A DNA stretch of 64,000 bases. Origin: CAYPGT01 sp964512985. GTDB taxonomy: Bacteria > Cyanobacteriota > Vampirovibrionia > LMEP-6097. Below, piece by piece: positions 26,637-35,228 of the stretch. How positions within the stretch are numbered: the stretch's first letter is position 1; each line of letters opens with the position of its first letter. The position numbers were made by a program, and so were the translations under genes. The stretch spans positions 18,961 to 82,960 of the forward strand of contig CAZELI010000004.1 of NCBI GenBank assembly GCA_964512985.1, written 5' to 3'. The notes beneath the pieces are model-generated. The model did not search any database and was not told the DNA's origin. It worked only from the letters and a program-made list of their open reading frames with translations.

Positions 26637-27752
26637 ATGGACATATCTGATATTACATATTTAATTTTTATACCGCTTCTTAACTCGATTCATGAATTAA
26701 CTCAGAGCTTTGGTTTGCAAAGTTTTGGTTGGTCTATTGTGTTCCTTACTGCTGCAGTCAAACTGATTCTCACTCCCCTCACTTATAAACAAATTAAGAG
26801 TACTAGAAAAATGCAGAAGGTGCAGCCTCTGATGAAAAAACTTCAAGAGGACTTCAAGAAGAAAGAAGAGAAACTTAAAGACGATCCAACTAAGCTCCAA
26901 GCAGCGAGAATGGAGTTCCAGCAGAAGATGATGGGTTTCTATAAAGAAAACGAGATTAATCCGCTTGGTGGCTGTTTACCATTATTGATTCAGATGCCGA
27001 TATTGATTGGTTTGTTCTGGACCTTTTCTGGAGCGCCTTTCAAGGCTAAGCCAATTTACGTGGATGTGAAAGTTGTTTCTCAAGCTGAAGCTCATAAGAA
27101 AGAAGTTAAGCCTTGTGGTTGCGGCGAGATATTCGTAGATGCTCAAGGTAGAAAAGCAAGAATATTGCTTAATGCTAAGAAGGTTACCTTGGTTGAGGGA
27201 GAAGAGTTTAAGATTACTGCGGCTCGTTCTACTGGTGAAGCTGAGTTTAATCCTAAGCAAATTCATTGGAGCTTCTTCAATCAGGCTACTAGTAATGAGT
27301 TTGCTAATTTAGTTGTAAACGAAGATGGCTCTGCAATAGTGAAAGCTGTTAAGGCTGGTGGTACAGCTAAAGTAGAAGCCGATCTACCACAAACACTTAA
27401 GAATGATAGTTTCCTTTTCATTGATGATTTTGGTGATACTGGAATTTATAATAAGGAAGCTAATAAAATTAATATCGATATTCTAATTCTAGTTGCATTA
27501 TTTGGATTGAGTATTTGGCTGTCCACAGCACTGAATTCTCCTAAGCTACCACCACTTAAACCTGGTGAAGTAGAAGATCCACAGACAGCAATGCAAAGAA
27601 GCATGTCTACTATGATGCCAATCATGATGACAGGCATGATGCTCATTATCCCTCTTCCTGCAGGGGCCTTGCTCTACATGATAGTTTCAGGCTTTATACA
27701 AGCTGGACAAACTTACTTTGCGATGAAGCGATATGACAAGAAGTTAGCTTAA
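26637..27752 (+). CDS. yidC: membrane protein insertase YidC/Oxa1 with Ig-like insert
   Basis: Inserts proteins into the inner membrane. 371 residues with the Oxa1 core: a first transmembrane segment around residues 30-48 with K42 as the likely groove charge, a coiled-coil cytoplasmic hairpin (52-105), the segment NPLGGCLPLLIQMPILIGLFW (read in parts, 108-128), and two C-terminal segments (280-297, 325-360). Between residues ~142 and 280 an extra extracytoplasmic region carries a BIG2-like Ig fold (174-250: VTLVEGEEFKI, IHWSF, DGSAIVKAVKAGGTAKVEA) after a CGCG pair (C160, C162). There is no large N-terminal P1 domain as in E. coli. The Ig call is by pattern only. Confidence 0.92.
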   Translation: MDISDITYLIFIPLLNSIHELTQSFGLQSFGWSIVFLTAAVKLILTPLTYKQIKSTRKMQKVQPLMKKLQEDFKKKEEKLKDDPTKLQAARMEFQQKMMGFYKENEINPLGGCLPLLIQMPILIGLFWTFSGAPFKAKPIYVDVKVVSQAEAHKKEVKPCGCGEIFVDAQGRKARILLNAKKVTLVEGEEFKITAARSTGEAEFNPKQIHWSFFNQATSNEFANLVVNEDGSAIVKAVKAGGTAKVEADLPQTLKNDSFLFIDDFGDTGIYNKEANKINIDILILVALFGLSIWLSTALNSPKLPPLKPGEVEDPQTAMQRSMSTMMPIMMTGMMLIIPLPAGALLYMIVSGFIQAGQTYFAMKRYDKKLA

Positions 27753-27807
27753 GAGTAATCATTTAAGAAAACGAGTACCCGTAATCCTTACAATTATGAG
27801 CATAGGC

Positions 27808-27952
27808 GTCAATTTAAGCGGAAAATCTCGTCATCCTGAGGAGGAGCCGAAGGCGACGACGTAAGGATCCACTACTACGAATAGTCTATTAGTAAGAGTG
27901 GATCCTTACGACCGCTTCGCGGTCTCAGGATGACGGATTACGGGTATCGGTT
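27808..27952. repeat. family B palindromic element, copy B2, in a larger shared context
   Basis: The family B core is 27829-27935, with side hairpins GCCGAAGGC and GACCGCTTCGCGGTC around GTAAGGATCCACT. Immediately right of it, 27931-27952 is identical to 44078-44099 beside the family C element, and 27808-27818 on the left matches 43945-43955. An outer inverted pair CCCGTAATCC (27778) / GGATTACGGG also flanks the core. Confidence 0.85.
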
Positions 27953-29395
27953 TTAATTGAAGGCTGTTGAAACTGCTCTAAAATGCACCCTATTACCACC
28001 AAACAGATGCACTTCAGCACCTTTATCAGGCATGTCACAAGAGCATTGAATTATACTCCATTGCCCGGCTTGGCGTAATTGGATAATAAAATTATCCTCC
28101 GCAATATTATTTACGGTCTGGAAACTAAGTATAAGAAGATTAGCATAAGCATTCAAAAACTCTAGCGAAGTTTCTTTACCAGTGAATTTATAACAATCAA
28201 GTTTAAAAATATTTTTGATAATGTCAAGTTCCAGCTTAGGATGATCGTAAATTAATACTGCTGTAGAGCCTTCTCTAAGTAGCTCACGGATTTCATTTAT
28301 AGGCTTAGACCACTCTATCGCGCTTTCAATAATCTTGAGCATTTTAGAATTCTTATTGTTGATGTCATTGATTGGCATACCAGGCTTAGGCTGCCATTGA
28401 TAACCATTAAGTAATTCTATGCTGCGATAATAAGCATCATAAAGTGCTTTATTGTTTTCGCGTGCTTGATCATTAAGATAGCGACTAGCCTGCAAAGCAT
28501 CATCTAGATTGGTATTCCAGGTGACTAGGTTATTACCGGCTTCTATCATTCTCTTCGCCAGTTCTGGATAGCTACCATATTGAGCTAGGGCTTTCATGGT
28601 GATCTCATCACTGATAACTAATCCTTTAAACCCTAAGCTCGTTCTTAATTCTTCTTGAATAAGCTTGGCTGAAATGCTTGCAGGTAATTCTTGAGAATCA
28701 TAATCTGTCTTACTTATAAGATGTGCTGACATCACTGACTCAGCGCCGCAGTCTATTGCAGCGATAAATGGTTTAAGGTGTTCAAGGTACTCGTTAAGAG
28801 TATAGTTCTGTACAGGCAACGCTAGATGTGAATCTATACTAGTATCACCATGACCAGGGAAATGTTTAACACAGGATTTAATACCATATTCTCTATAAGT
28901 TTGAATAATCACTTTAAGCTGCTCAGAGACTATATTAGGATCAGCTCCCAGGCTGCGGGTGCCAATAATAGGATTAAGTGGATTGGTAGAGAGGTCTGCA
29001 CAAGGAGCTAAGACTAAGTTAAACCCAAGTTCAGCAATCTCATTAGCTAAGATACTACTATGGTCTATTAAAGGTTCACGAGCAAACAATAAGCCTTGCT
29101 CCCTTCCCATATTAATGCTGGCTCTGCCTAAGGCTTGCAAGCTGGGTAAGCTAGTATTAATCTTACGTAAGCGTTCCACCTTACCGCCTTCTTGATCGAC
29201 GGTAATAATTAAATTATCACCAAGTAAATTCTTAAGTGAATTAATTAATTCTTGAACTTGTGCTTTAGATTCAATATTAGTATCATAGAAAATTACTCCA
29301 GCTGGATTAATCTCCCTAAGTTTCTCTTCTATATCTTTAGTAAGTTTAATCCCCTCAAAACCAATAACAAAGAGCTTTCCAAAGTTAGGGTCCAT
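27953..29395 (-). CDS. nagZ: glycoside hydrolase family 3 beta-N-acetylhexosaminidase (NagZ-like)
   Basis: A 480-residue GH3 enzyme expected to release N-acetylglucosamine from peptidoglycan fragments. The motif KHFPGHGDTSIDSH carries the catalytic His/Asp loop typical of NagZ, and ISDEITMKAL carries the nucleophile Asp. An extra ~130-residue C-terminal domain follows the barrel; this is longer than E. coli NagZ (~340). No signal peptide is seen, so it acts in the cytoplasm unless exported by other means. Its ATG overlaps the mqnA stop (TAATG), so the two are translationally coupled. Confidence 0.88.
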   Translation of the reverse strand: MDPNFGKLFVIGFEGIKLTKDIEEKLREINPAGVIFYDTNIESKAQVQELINSLKNLLGDNLIITVDQEGGKVERLRKINTSLPSLQALGRASINMGREQGLLFAREPLIDHSSILANEIAELGFNLVLAPCADLSTNPLNPIIGTRSLGADPNIVSEQLKVIIQTYREYGIKSCVKHFPGHGDTSIDSHLALPVQNYTLNEYLEHLKPFIAAIDCGAESVMSAHLISKTDYDSQELPASISAKLIQEELRTSLGFKGLVISDEITMKALAQYGSYPELAKRMIEAGNNLVTWNTNLDDALQASRYLNDQARENNKALYDAYYRSIELLNGYQWQPKPGMPINDINNKNSKMLKIIESAIEWSKPINEIRELLREGSTAVLIYDHPKLELDIIKNIFKLDCYKFTGKETSLEFLNAYANLLILSFQTVNNIAEDNFIIQLRQAGQWSIIQCSCDMPDKGAEVHLFGGNRVHFRAVSTAFN

Positions 29396-30255
29396 TAGAT
29401 TAGCTCCAATTCCCTGAGGTAGGTATCGAATAATTCTAATGAAGCTTGATGATTAATGGTGAAGTCATAATTTAGATTATTGAAATATTTTACTAAGGTA
29501 GATTTAGGTAGACCAGTAGATTTATAGGCTTCTATAATGAGATCTGGAAAATAATCATTAAGACCTTTTTGCTTTAAGTCCACAAAAAACCTGCTTAATT
29601 CTTCTCTATCAAGATTAGATTGTTTATTCAGTGCCCAGACTCCAAACACCATTGGTAGACCATAGCTTATTTCGTTCCATTCTCTGCCAAGATCAATCAC
29701 CGTCTCATATTCATGAGCAGTAGAGTTTTCTATTAAGGCTTCATCTCCAATTAATAGTTTGATTTCCATATCATTGTTATTATCAATAAATGGAATAAAC
29801 TCGACGAGTTCACCTCGGGAATTATAAAAATTATTATCTCTGTAATGATAGCCGTATTTTTTTACGAGAATAATTTTTAGAAGATTCACTGAGCTAGCAC
29901 TTTTATTAGTAACAAATATCTCCCGTGCCATAAATAAATTACCACTTGCACCTTTAATGAAGACTAAAACGCTGTCAGCATCTCTAATACTACTAATAGA
30001 TAATCCATCAATAAGTTCGTATTGGTTACGATTTTTTAAATACTCATAACTGGAAATCGGAGCTAAATCAAGCTCTGCATTTCTCAGTTTCTGGTTTAAA
30101 TCTGCTGGAAACGAATTGATAGTTTGAATAGAGAAAGGTCTTAGTTCACAACGATTTAAAGCATAATTAATAGGTAAACAATTAACGAAACTGATCTCAC
30201 CAAGGCGAAGTAGTTTAGTTGCTGATTCAGGATTATCAATGAAAACAGGCTGCAC
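29395..30255 (-). CDS. mqnA: chorismate dehydratase MqnA (futalosine menaquinone pathway)
   Basis: First committed enzyme of the futalosine route to menaquinone, forming 3-enolpyruvyl-benzoate from chorismate. 286 residues, the family length. LRLGEISFVNCLPINYAL near the N-terminus and the periplasmic-binding-protein-like layout (LDLAPISSYEY, LGREWNEISYGLPMVFGVWA, read in parts) are diagnostic. The true start may be a few codons inside. Its presence implies a menaquinone-based electron chain, consistent with the cytochrome c maturation genes at 55-58 kb. The other mqn genes are not in the window. Confidence 0.88.
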   Translation of the reverse strand: MQPVFIDNPESATKLLRLGEISFVNCLPINYALNRCELRPFSIQTINSFPADLNQKLRNAELDLAPISSYEYLKNRNQYELIDGLSISSIRDADSVLVFIKGASGNLFMAREIFVTNKSASSVNLLKIILVKKYGYHYRDNNFYNSRGELVEFIPFIDNNNDMEIKLLIGDEALIENSTAHEYETVIDLGREWNEISYGLPMVFGVWALNKQSNLDREELSRFFVDLKQKGLNDYFPDLIIEAYKSTGLPKSTLVKYFNNLNYDFTINHQASLELFDTYLRELELI

Positions 30256-30274
30256 AAGTCAATTATAACGTAAA

Positions 30275-32080
30275 TTAATTCAGCAAACCAGCATAAGCCT
30301 GATCTTTCGCGACTAATTCATCATGAGTACCTGCTTCAATAATGTTTCCGCCTTGTAAATAAACAATGCGATTACAAGATTTAATAGTACTAAGACGATG
30401 AGCAATAATAATTACAGTACGGTCTTGCATTAGCTTATTAATAGACTTATAGATATACTCTTGAGATTCATTGTCTAAAGCACTTGTGGGTTCGTCAAGG
30501 ATAATGATAGGAGCTTTACTGATAAAGGCTCTGGCTAGTGATATGCGCTGCTTCTGTCCTATGGATAGTTTAGAGCCTGCTTCCCCAATATTAGTATCTA
30601 ATCCTTGTTCAAGCTTATCTGCAAACTCCATAACAAACGAATCTTGAGCTGCTTTAATGATGTCCTGAGCGTTTGGATTATGGGTACCCAAAGCAATATT
30701 TTCTCTGATAGTGCCAGTGAATAATAATGGTTCTTGGGTTACTATGGCGATTTGTTTACGTAAATCATTTAGACTAAGCTCAGCAGTATTTATTCCGTCG
30801 ATTAAAATTTCTCCAGAACTGATCTCATAGAAGCGTGGGATTAAGCTCACCAGGCTGGTTTTACCGCCACCACTAGGTCCTACTAAGGCTAGGCTGGATT
30901 TAGCTGGTATCTTGAGATTTAAATTAGTGAATAACTGAGTATCTTCATATTTGAAATTTACATTTCTAAATTCTAGTTCTCCTCTTACTGGTTTAGAAAA
31001 CTTAGCTGTTGCTTGGCGAGATATCTCGTCTAACTGAGTTGGCTCGTCTAGTAATGCATAAACCCTATCTGCAACGCCCAATGCGGATTGCACTATAGTG
31101 GCTACTCGTCCAAGGCGTTTCACTGGATCATAAAGTAAGATCGAAGTAACGAAGAAAGAAGAAAACTCACCTACAGTAAGCACACCGTCTTTCACAGAGC
31201 TCAACCCTATGAAGAGAATAGTTGAGATGCCTATGGCACCTATGACATTGGTCACAGGAGAAACAAGCGCCATAAAAAACGTCCAGCGTTTATGAAGCTT
31301 GTAAAGATTATCAGATTCGATAGTGAATTTATCCTCTCTCCAAGACTCTAGATTAAAGGCTTTAATAATAGTTTGGTTGCGTAATGTCTCTGAAACAAAG
31401 CTACTCATAGTACCAACGTAGTCTTGTCCAAGTTTAGAATAATTGCGGATGCCCTTGCCAAGCTTGATTACAGGGATAGCGAACAAAGGAATGGTTACTA
31501 GAGAAAGTAAGGTTAGCTTTACATCTAGAATTAATAACCAAGCGAATAAAAATAAAGCAACAATTCCTTCATTGAAAAGATTCATAATGCTTTCAGCGAG
31601 CCACGACTGTAAGCTGTTTAGATCGCTGCTTATTACCGAGATAAGAGAACCTGAATCGAATTTTCTTTGTCTTGATAAAGAAAGTAAACTAAGGTGATTA
31701 TGAAATTCTTCTCTCAGTTTTTTGACTACTAATAAACCAAGCTTGCGAGAGTTGTATTGAAAGAAGAATTTCAGCACGGCTTCTATCGCAAAGACTGCAA
31801 CTATCGCTAAGGGTAATACTATATGTAAATTACTAGAATCTAGATTAGTGAGACTTGAATTAGCTAGCCATGCAGGTATATAAGGCTCTACTTGTTTAGG
31901 AATAACACTAAAGGTCTTAAAACCATGCTCCAGAGCGGTAATTCCGTCTACTGCAATCTTAACGAACCAAGAAGGCAACACACTAGCTAGTCCGCTAAAG
32001 AGCATGCAAAACAGAGTAAAGAAAAATAAGCCTTGAAAAGGCTTGGCTGTATTGATTAATTTCTTCGTAGTAGGATTCAT
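30275..32080 (-). CDS. ABC exporter, fused membrane and ATPase domains (MsbA-like)
   Basis: A 601-residue half-transporter. Six transmembrane helices lie in residues 15-310, then a nucleotide-binding domain with Walker A (LVGPSGGGKTSLV, ~385), signature LSIGQKQR, Walker B (IIILDEPTSALD) and the H-loop (IIAHRLST). The overall pattern is closest to lipid A/multidrug exporters of the MsbA type, and the substrate is not determinable here. It lies 19 bases upstream of mqnA on the same strand, so it may head the mqnA-nagZ transcript. Confidence 0.9.
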   Translation of the reverse strand: MNPTTKKLINTAKPFQGLFFFTLFCMLFSGLASVLPSWFVKIAVDGITALEHGFKTFSVIPKQVEPYIPAWLANSSLTNLDSSNLHIVLPLAIVAVFAIEAVLKFFFQYNSRKLGLLVVKKLREEFHNHLSLLSLSRQRKFDSGSLISVISSDLNSLQSWLAESIMNLFNEGIVALFLFAWLLILDVKLTLLSLVTIPLFAIPVIKLGKGIRNYSKLGQDYVGTMSSFVSETLRNQTIIKAFNLESWREDKFTIESDNLYKLHKRWTFFMALVSPVTNVIGAIGISTILFIGLSSVKDGVLTVGEFSSFFVTSILLYDPVKRLGRVATIVQSALGVADRVYALLDEPTQLDEISRQATAKFSKPVRGELEFRNVNFKYEDTQLFTNLNLKIPAKSSLALVGPSGGGKTSLVSLIPRFYEISSGEILIDGINTAELSLNDLRKQIAIVTQEPLLFTGTIRENIALGTHNPNAQDIIKAAQDSFVMEFADKLEQGLDTNIGEAGSKLSIGQKQRISLARAFISKAPIIILDEPTSALDNESQEYIYKSINKLMQDRTVIIIAHRLSTIKSCNRIVYLQGGNIIEAGTHDELVAKDQAYAGLLN

Positions 32081-32289
32081 ATTACAAGAACAGGGTTTAT
32101 TGTAGCTTATTTATATAATTCGGTATTACTGGTTTGTTCTGAAAAATCATAATAGCTATTCATCATTTTTATTAAAGTAAGAATCAGAGAATTAGGTAAA
32201 AATTAGGCAGCATGAATGTCACAAGTAGTATAATTATTTAGAAAATATTAAGACAAATGACTGAAAAATAACTGATAAATAAATCAAAA

Positions 32290-32907
32290 ATGAACACTGT
32301 TGAACTAAAAACTGAGAAGTCCAAACAAACTAGAGCAAAAATTCTTAAGATAGCTAAGGATGTTTTTGCAAATAAGGGGTTTAATCACACAACGGTTAAA
32401 GATGTCACCCATGCTGCTGGTTTAGGCTATGGAACTTTTTATTTATATTTTAAAGACAAGAAAGATGTTTTCTATGCCTTAGTTGAGCAAGTAGAAGATG
32501 ATCTTTATACAGCTTCTAAGGATGGAAGTGATTTAGATGTGGATTACGCTAGAGGTCTGAGTTCGTATCGTGCACTGCGGAAGGATTTGAAAGCTATCTT
32601 TCAGAGCTTCAGAAATCATTCTAGTATTTTGAAGTTTAGTAAGGAGCTTGCTGTCTTGGATCCAGCATTTGGTAAGCGTTATGAAGCAATGAGAGCTAGG
32701 CTTATTCAACGCACTAAACAAATTCTTGAGAAGAGTACTTTAGACAATGTTGACTATAATGTAGCAGCCATCGCTATTGCAGGTATGATTGAATCTGTTG
32801 CTAATGAATGGAATAATCATGACAGCTCATCCAGCCTTAAGAGCGATGCAGACATCGACGCAATTCTACCGACAGTAACTAAACTTTATTTTAAAGCAGT
32901 ATCATAA
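32290..32907 (+). CDS. TetR-family transcriptional regulator
   Basis: A 205-residue repressor-type protein. The DNA-binding domain covers residues ~12-60: AKDVFANKGFNHTTVKDVTHAAGLGYGTFYLYFKDK, read in parts, is a textbook TetR helix-turn-helix. The C-terminal ligand-binding domain is helical and of normal size. It is divergent from the ABC exporter gene across 209 AT-rich bases, an arrangement typical of a regulator controlling the neighbouring transporter, but this is inference. Confidence 0.92.
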   Translation: MNTVELKTEKSKQTRAKILKIAKDVFANKGFNHTTVKDVTHAAGLGYGTFYLYFKDKKDVFYALVEQVEDDLYTASKDGSDLDVDYARGLSSYRALRKDLKAIFQSFRNHSSILKFSKELAVLDPAFGKRYEAMRARLIQRTKQILEKSTLDNVDYNVAAIAIAGMIESVANEWNNHDSSSSLKSDADIDAILPTVTKLYFKAVS

Positions 32908-32918
32908 GAATTATTTCT

Positions 32919-33060
32919 AAATCTCTTTTTATATTGTATGGTTCCGCGCCTTCGGCGCGGTTTGTCCTGCGGACGGCTAATTTTTATCTTCATTATAAGC
33001 CGCGCGCAGCGCAACCGCCGCGAAGCGGCGGAACCCATAATCTATCCTCGTTAGAGATTT
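32919..33060. repeat. family A palindromic element, copy A3 (reverse orientation)
   Basis: A 142-base element with perfect 8-base terminal inverted repeats AAATCTCT/AGAGATTT. Inside are the hairpins CCGCGCCTTCGGCGCGG, GTCCTGCGGAC and CCGCCGCGAAGCGGCGG in the reverse order to A1 and A4. It has the size and terminal structure of a small non-autonomous element. Confidence 0.88.
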
Positions 33061-33092
33061 TAAGTAAAAATATAAGTTAAGTAATTGCGTTT

Positions 33093-34256
33093 CTAAACAA
33101 GCTCAACTATAGTCGCAATCCCTTGTCCAAAGCCAATACACATAGAAAGTAGTCCACGTTTTTTGCCGCGTCTTTCTAGCTCATTGACTAGGGTTGTAAG
33201 AATTCTTGCACCAGAACAACCTAATGGATGACCTAGAGCAATAGCACCACCATTAACGTTAAGCTTGTCCATTGGTATATTAAGTTCTTTTACAGCTGCA
33301 AGTACTACTGAAGCAAAGGCTTCATTGATCTCTACTAGATCAATGTCATTCATAGTCATACCCGTAAGCTCTAGAACTTTCTTGATAGAAGGAATAGGTC
33401 CAGTGAGTTGTATCTCTGGATCAGTTCCGCAAACATAAGTTCTAATAATTTTAGCTCTTGCTTTGAGATTATACTTCTGTAGAGCTTTCTTGCTAGCTAC
33501 TATTACTGCAGCAGCTCCGTCAGTGATTTGAGAAGCGCTCGCTGCTGTAACTACACCACCATCTTTAAACGGCGTTGGTAGAGTTGACATCTTAGCCTTA
33601 TCGATTTGTCCGCGTATACCTTCATCCTTATCTACTAAACCGAAACTCGGTGTCTGTACTGGAATGATTTCATTCTTGAAGTAGCCTTTCTCTTGCGCTG
33701 CGAAGGCTTTCTTGTGAGATTCGATACTAAAATCATCAAGCTCATCTCTAGTAAATCCCCATTTCTCTGCAATCATCTCTGCTGATTGACCCATAGACTT
33801 AACTGAATATTTTTTTAAATAATTTTCTGAGAGTGTAGTGCCTTGATTTGGTGACATAGGTAATGGCAAACCATCTATGCCCATTGGCACTCTGCTCATA
33901 TGCTCTACACCACCAGCAATAATCAGATCATAATCACCTGCACGAATTGCCTGCGAAGCGAACTCAATAGATTGCATACCTGAGCTGCACATTCTATTGA
34001 TTTGCACACCTGGAACAGATTCATCTAATGCCATTAAAGCAATTAATCTTGCGATGTTCATGCCTTGCTCTCCTACTGGAGTAACGCAACCATAAATTAA
34101 ATCTTCAACAACTTTCGGGTCTAATTTATTTCTTTCTATAAGAGCTTTAACTGGAACCGCTCCTAAATCTACTGGATGGATTTCTGATAGTGAGCAACCC
34201 ATCTTGCCTCTACCCATAGGCGTTCTTACTAAATCAACAATATATGCTTCTGACAT
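33093..34256 (-). CDS. acetyl-CoA acetyltransferase / thiolase
   Basis: Thiolase of 387 residues from the ATG at 34256; the longer frame adds 11 residues upstream that are not typical of the family. Catalytic C90 is in NRMCSSGMQS, His in GGAIALGHPLGCSGAR, and the second Cys in SMCIGFGQG. It condenses or cleaves acyl-CoA with CoA, and the FadA-like phrase VEHMSRVPMG suggests the degradative or broad-range group. No beta-oxidation partner is adjacent. It stands alone between two family A elements (A3 and A4). Confidence 0.92.
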   Translation of the reverse strand: MSEAYIVDLVRTPMGRGKMGCSLSEIHPVDLGAVPVKALIERNKLDPKVVEDLIYGCVTPVGEQGMNIARLIALMALDESVPGVQINRMCSSGMQSIEFASQAIRAGDYDLIIAGGVEHMSRVPMGIDGLPLPMSPNQGTTLSENYLKKYSVKSMGQSAEMIAEKWGFTRDELDDFSIESHKKAFAAQEKGYFKNEIIPVQTPSFGLVDKDEGIRGQIDKAKMSTLPTPFKDGGVVTAASASQITDGAAAVIVASKKALQKYNLKARAKIIRTYVCGTDPEIQLTGPIPSIKKVLELTGMTMNDIDLVEINEAFASVVLAAVKELNIPMDKLNVNGGAIALGHPLGCSGARILTTLVNELERRGKKRGLLSMCIGFGQGIATIVELV

Positions 34257-34359
34257 ATTGTTTATATACCCGCGCGCATAGCCAGGCAATAACTAATGTT
34301 TAACCTAATAGCATCAAGAGTATTATCTGCATGAGATTGTTAATGAACTAGTAATTTTA

Positions 34360-34490
34360 AAATCCTTCAAACCAGGTTGGGGTCAGTTCCGCCGCTGCGC
34401 GGCGGTTGCGCTGCGCGCGGCTTAATAAAGTTTATCAGCCGTCCGCAGGACAACCGCGCCGAAGGCGCGGAACCATAAATAATGAGATTT
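34360..34490. repeat. family A palindromic element, copy A4
   Basis: Starts AAAATCC and ends AGATTT. The hairpins CCGCCGCTGCGCGGCGG, GTCCGCAGGAC and CCGCGCCGAAGGCGCGG are visible. The ATG at 34482 that opens the following frame lies inside this element. Confidence 0.85.
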
Positions 34491-35096
34491 AGAATTAAAG
34501 TATTATTTGATAAGTATCTAATTAATAATATTATGACCAACTTCAAGGGTATAATTTTAGTAACTATGACATCAGAATCAATAGAAGAAGAAATGAAAAT
34601 AATGACTGAGGATACTCTCAATAGCGGTAATATAGCTGCTGGTATTGATATAGAAGATCCTATTAGAGTTCTTCAATTAGATCATGTGATTTCTGTTAAA
34701 ACTGGCACATTACTTGCAGACGTTGTTAAAACTTTAAATAGCAATCATATTGGTTGTGTAACTATAGTAGATAACTCTGGAGCTACAGTGGGTATTTTTA
34801 CTGAGAGAGATATACTCAGAAAAATTATTGGTAAGAACTTAGATCTAAGTAAAGAAACAGTTGATACTTATATGACCCCTAATCCAGAAGTGCTTTCAGA
34901 AAACGATCCTATTGCATTTGCTCTGAATCGTATGTCTGGTGGTGGTTTTAGACATATACCTATCAGCAGAAATAACGAAGTGAAATTTATGCTTTCTATT
35001 AAAGACATCGTTGATCAAATTGCAATTACTTATCGTAAGAAAGTTCTGAACCTGCCGCCAGATCTGAAACAACAAACGTCGCAATATGGCGGATAG
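34482..35096 (+). CDS. CBS-pair domain protein
   Basis: Up to 204 residues with two CBS units: VISVKTGTLLADVVKTLNSNHIGCVTIVDN ... GIFTERDILRKI and PNPEVLSENDPIAFALNRMSGGGFRHIPI, both read in parts. CBS pairs bind adenosine nucleotides and regulate partner proteins; with no other domain this is a stand-alone sensor. The first ATG comes from the family A repeat. Better candidate starts are the Met at codon 19 (MTNFKG) or codon 30 (MTSESIEE), the latter closely preceded by TATAAT. Confidence 0.85.
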   Translation: MRFRIKVLFDKYLINNIMTNFKGIILVTMTSESIEEEMKIMTEDTLNSGNIAAGIDIEDPIRVLQLDHVISVKTGTLLADVVKTLNSNHIGCVTIVDNSGATVGIFTERDILRKIIGKNLDLSKETVDTYMTPNPEVLSENDPIAFALNRMSGGGFRHIPISRNNEVKFMLSIKDIVDQIAITYRKKVLNLPPDLKQQTSQYGG

Positions 35097-35099
35097 TTT

Positions 35100-35210
35100 C
35101 GTCATCCTGAGGAGCAACCGTAGGTTGCGACGTAAGGATCCACTACTACGAATAGTCTATTAATAAGAGTGGATCCTTACGGTCGGGCTTCGCCCTCCCT
35201 CAGGATGACG
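35100..35210. repeat. family B palindromic element, copy B3
   Basis: The outer stem is CGTCATCCTGAG/CTCAGGATGACG and the inner stem GTAAGGATCCACT. The left side hairpin GCAACCGTAGGTTGC is the reverse-complement form of the right-arm hairpin in B1 and B4; the right one is GGGCTTCGCCC. It lies between the convergent CBS and mutL genes, where it could end transcription both ways. Confidence 0.9.
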
Positions 35211-35228
35211 AATTTGATTGCTCGATTA

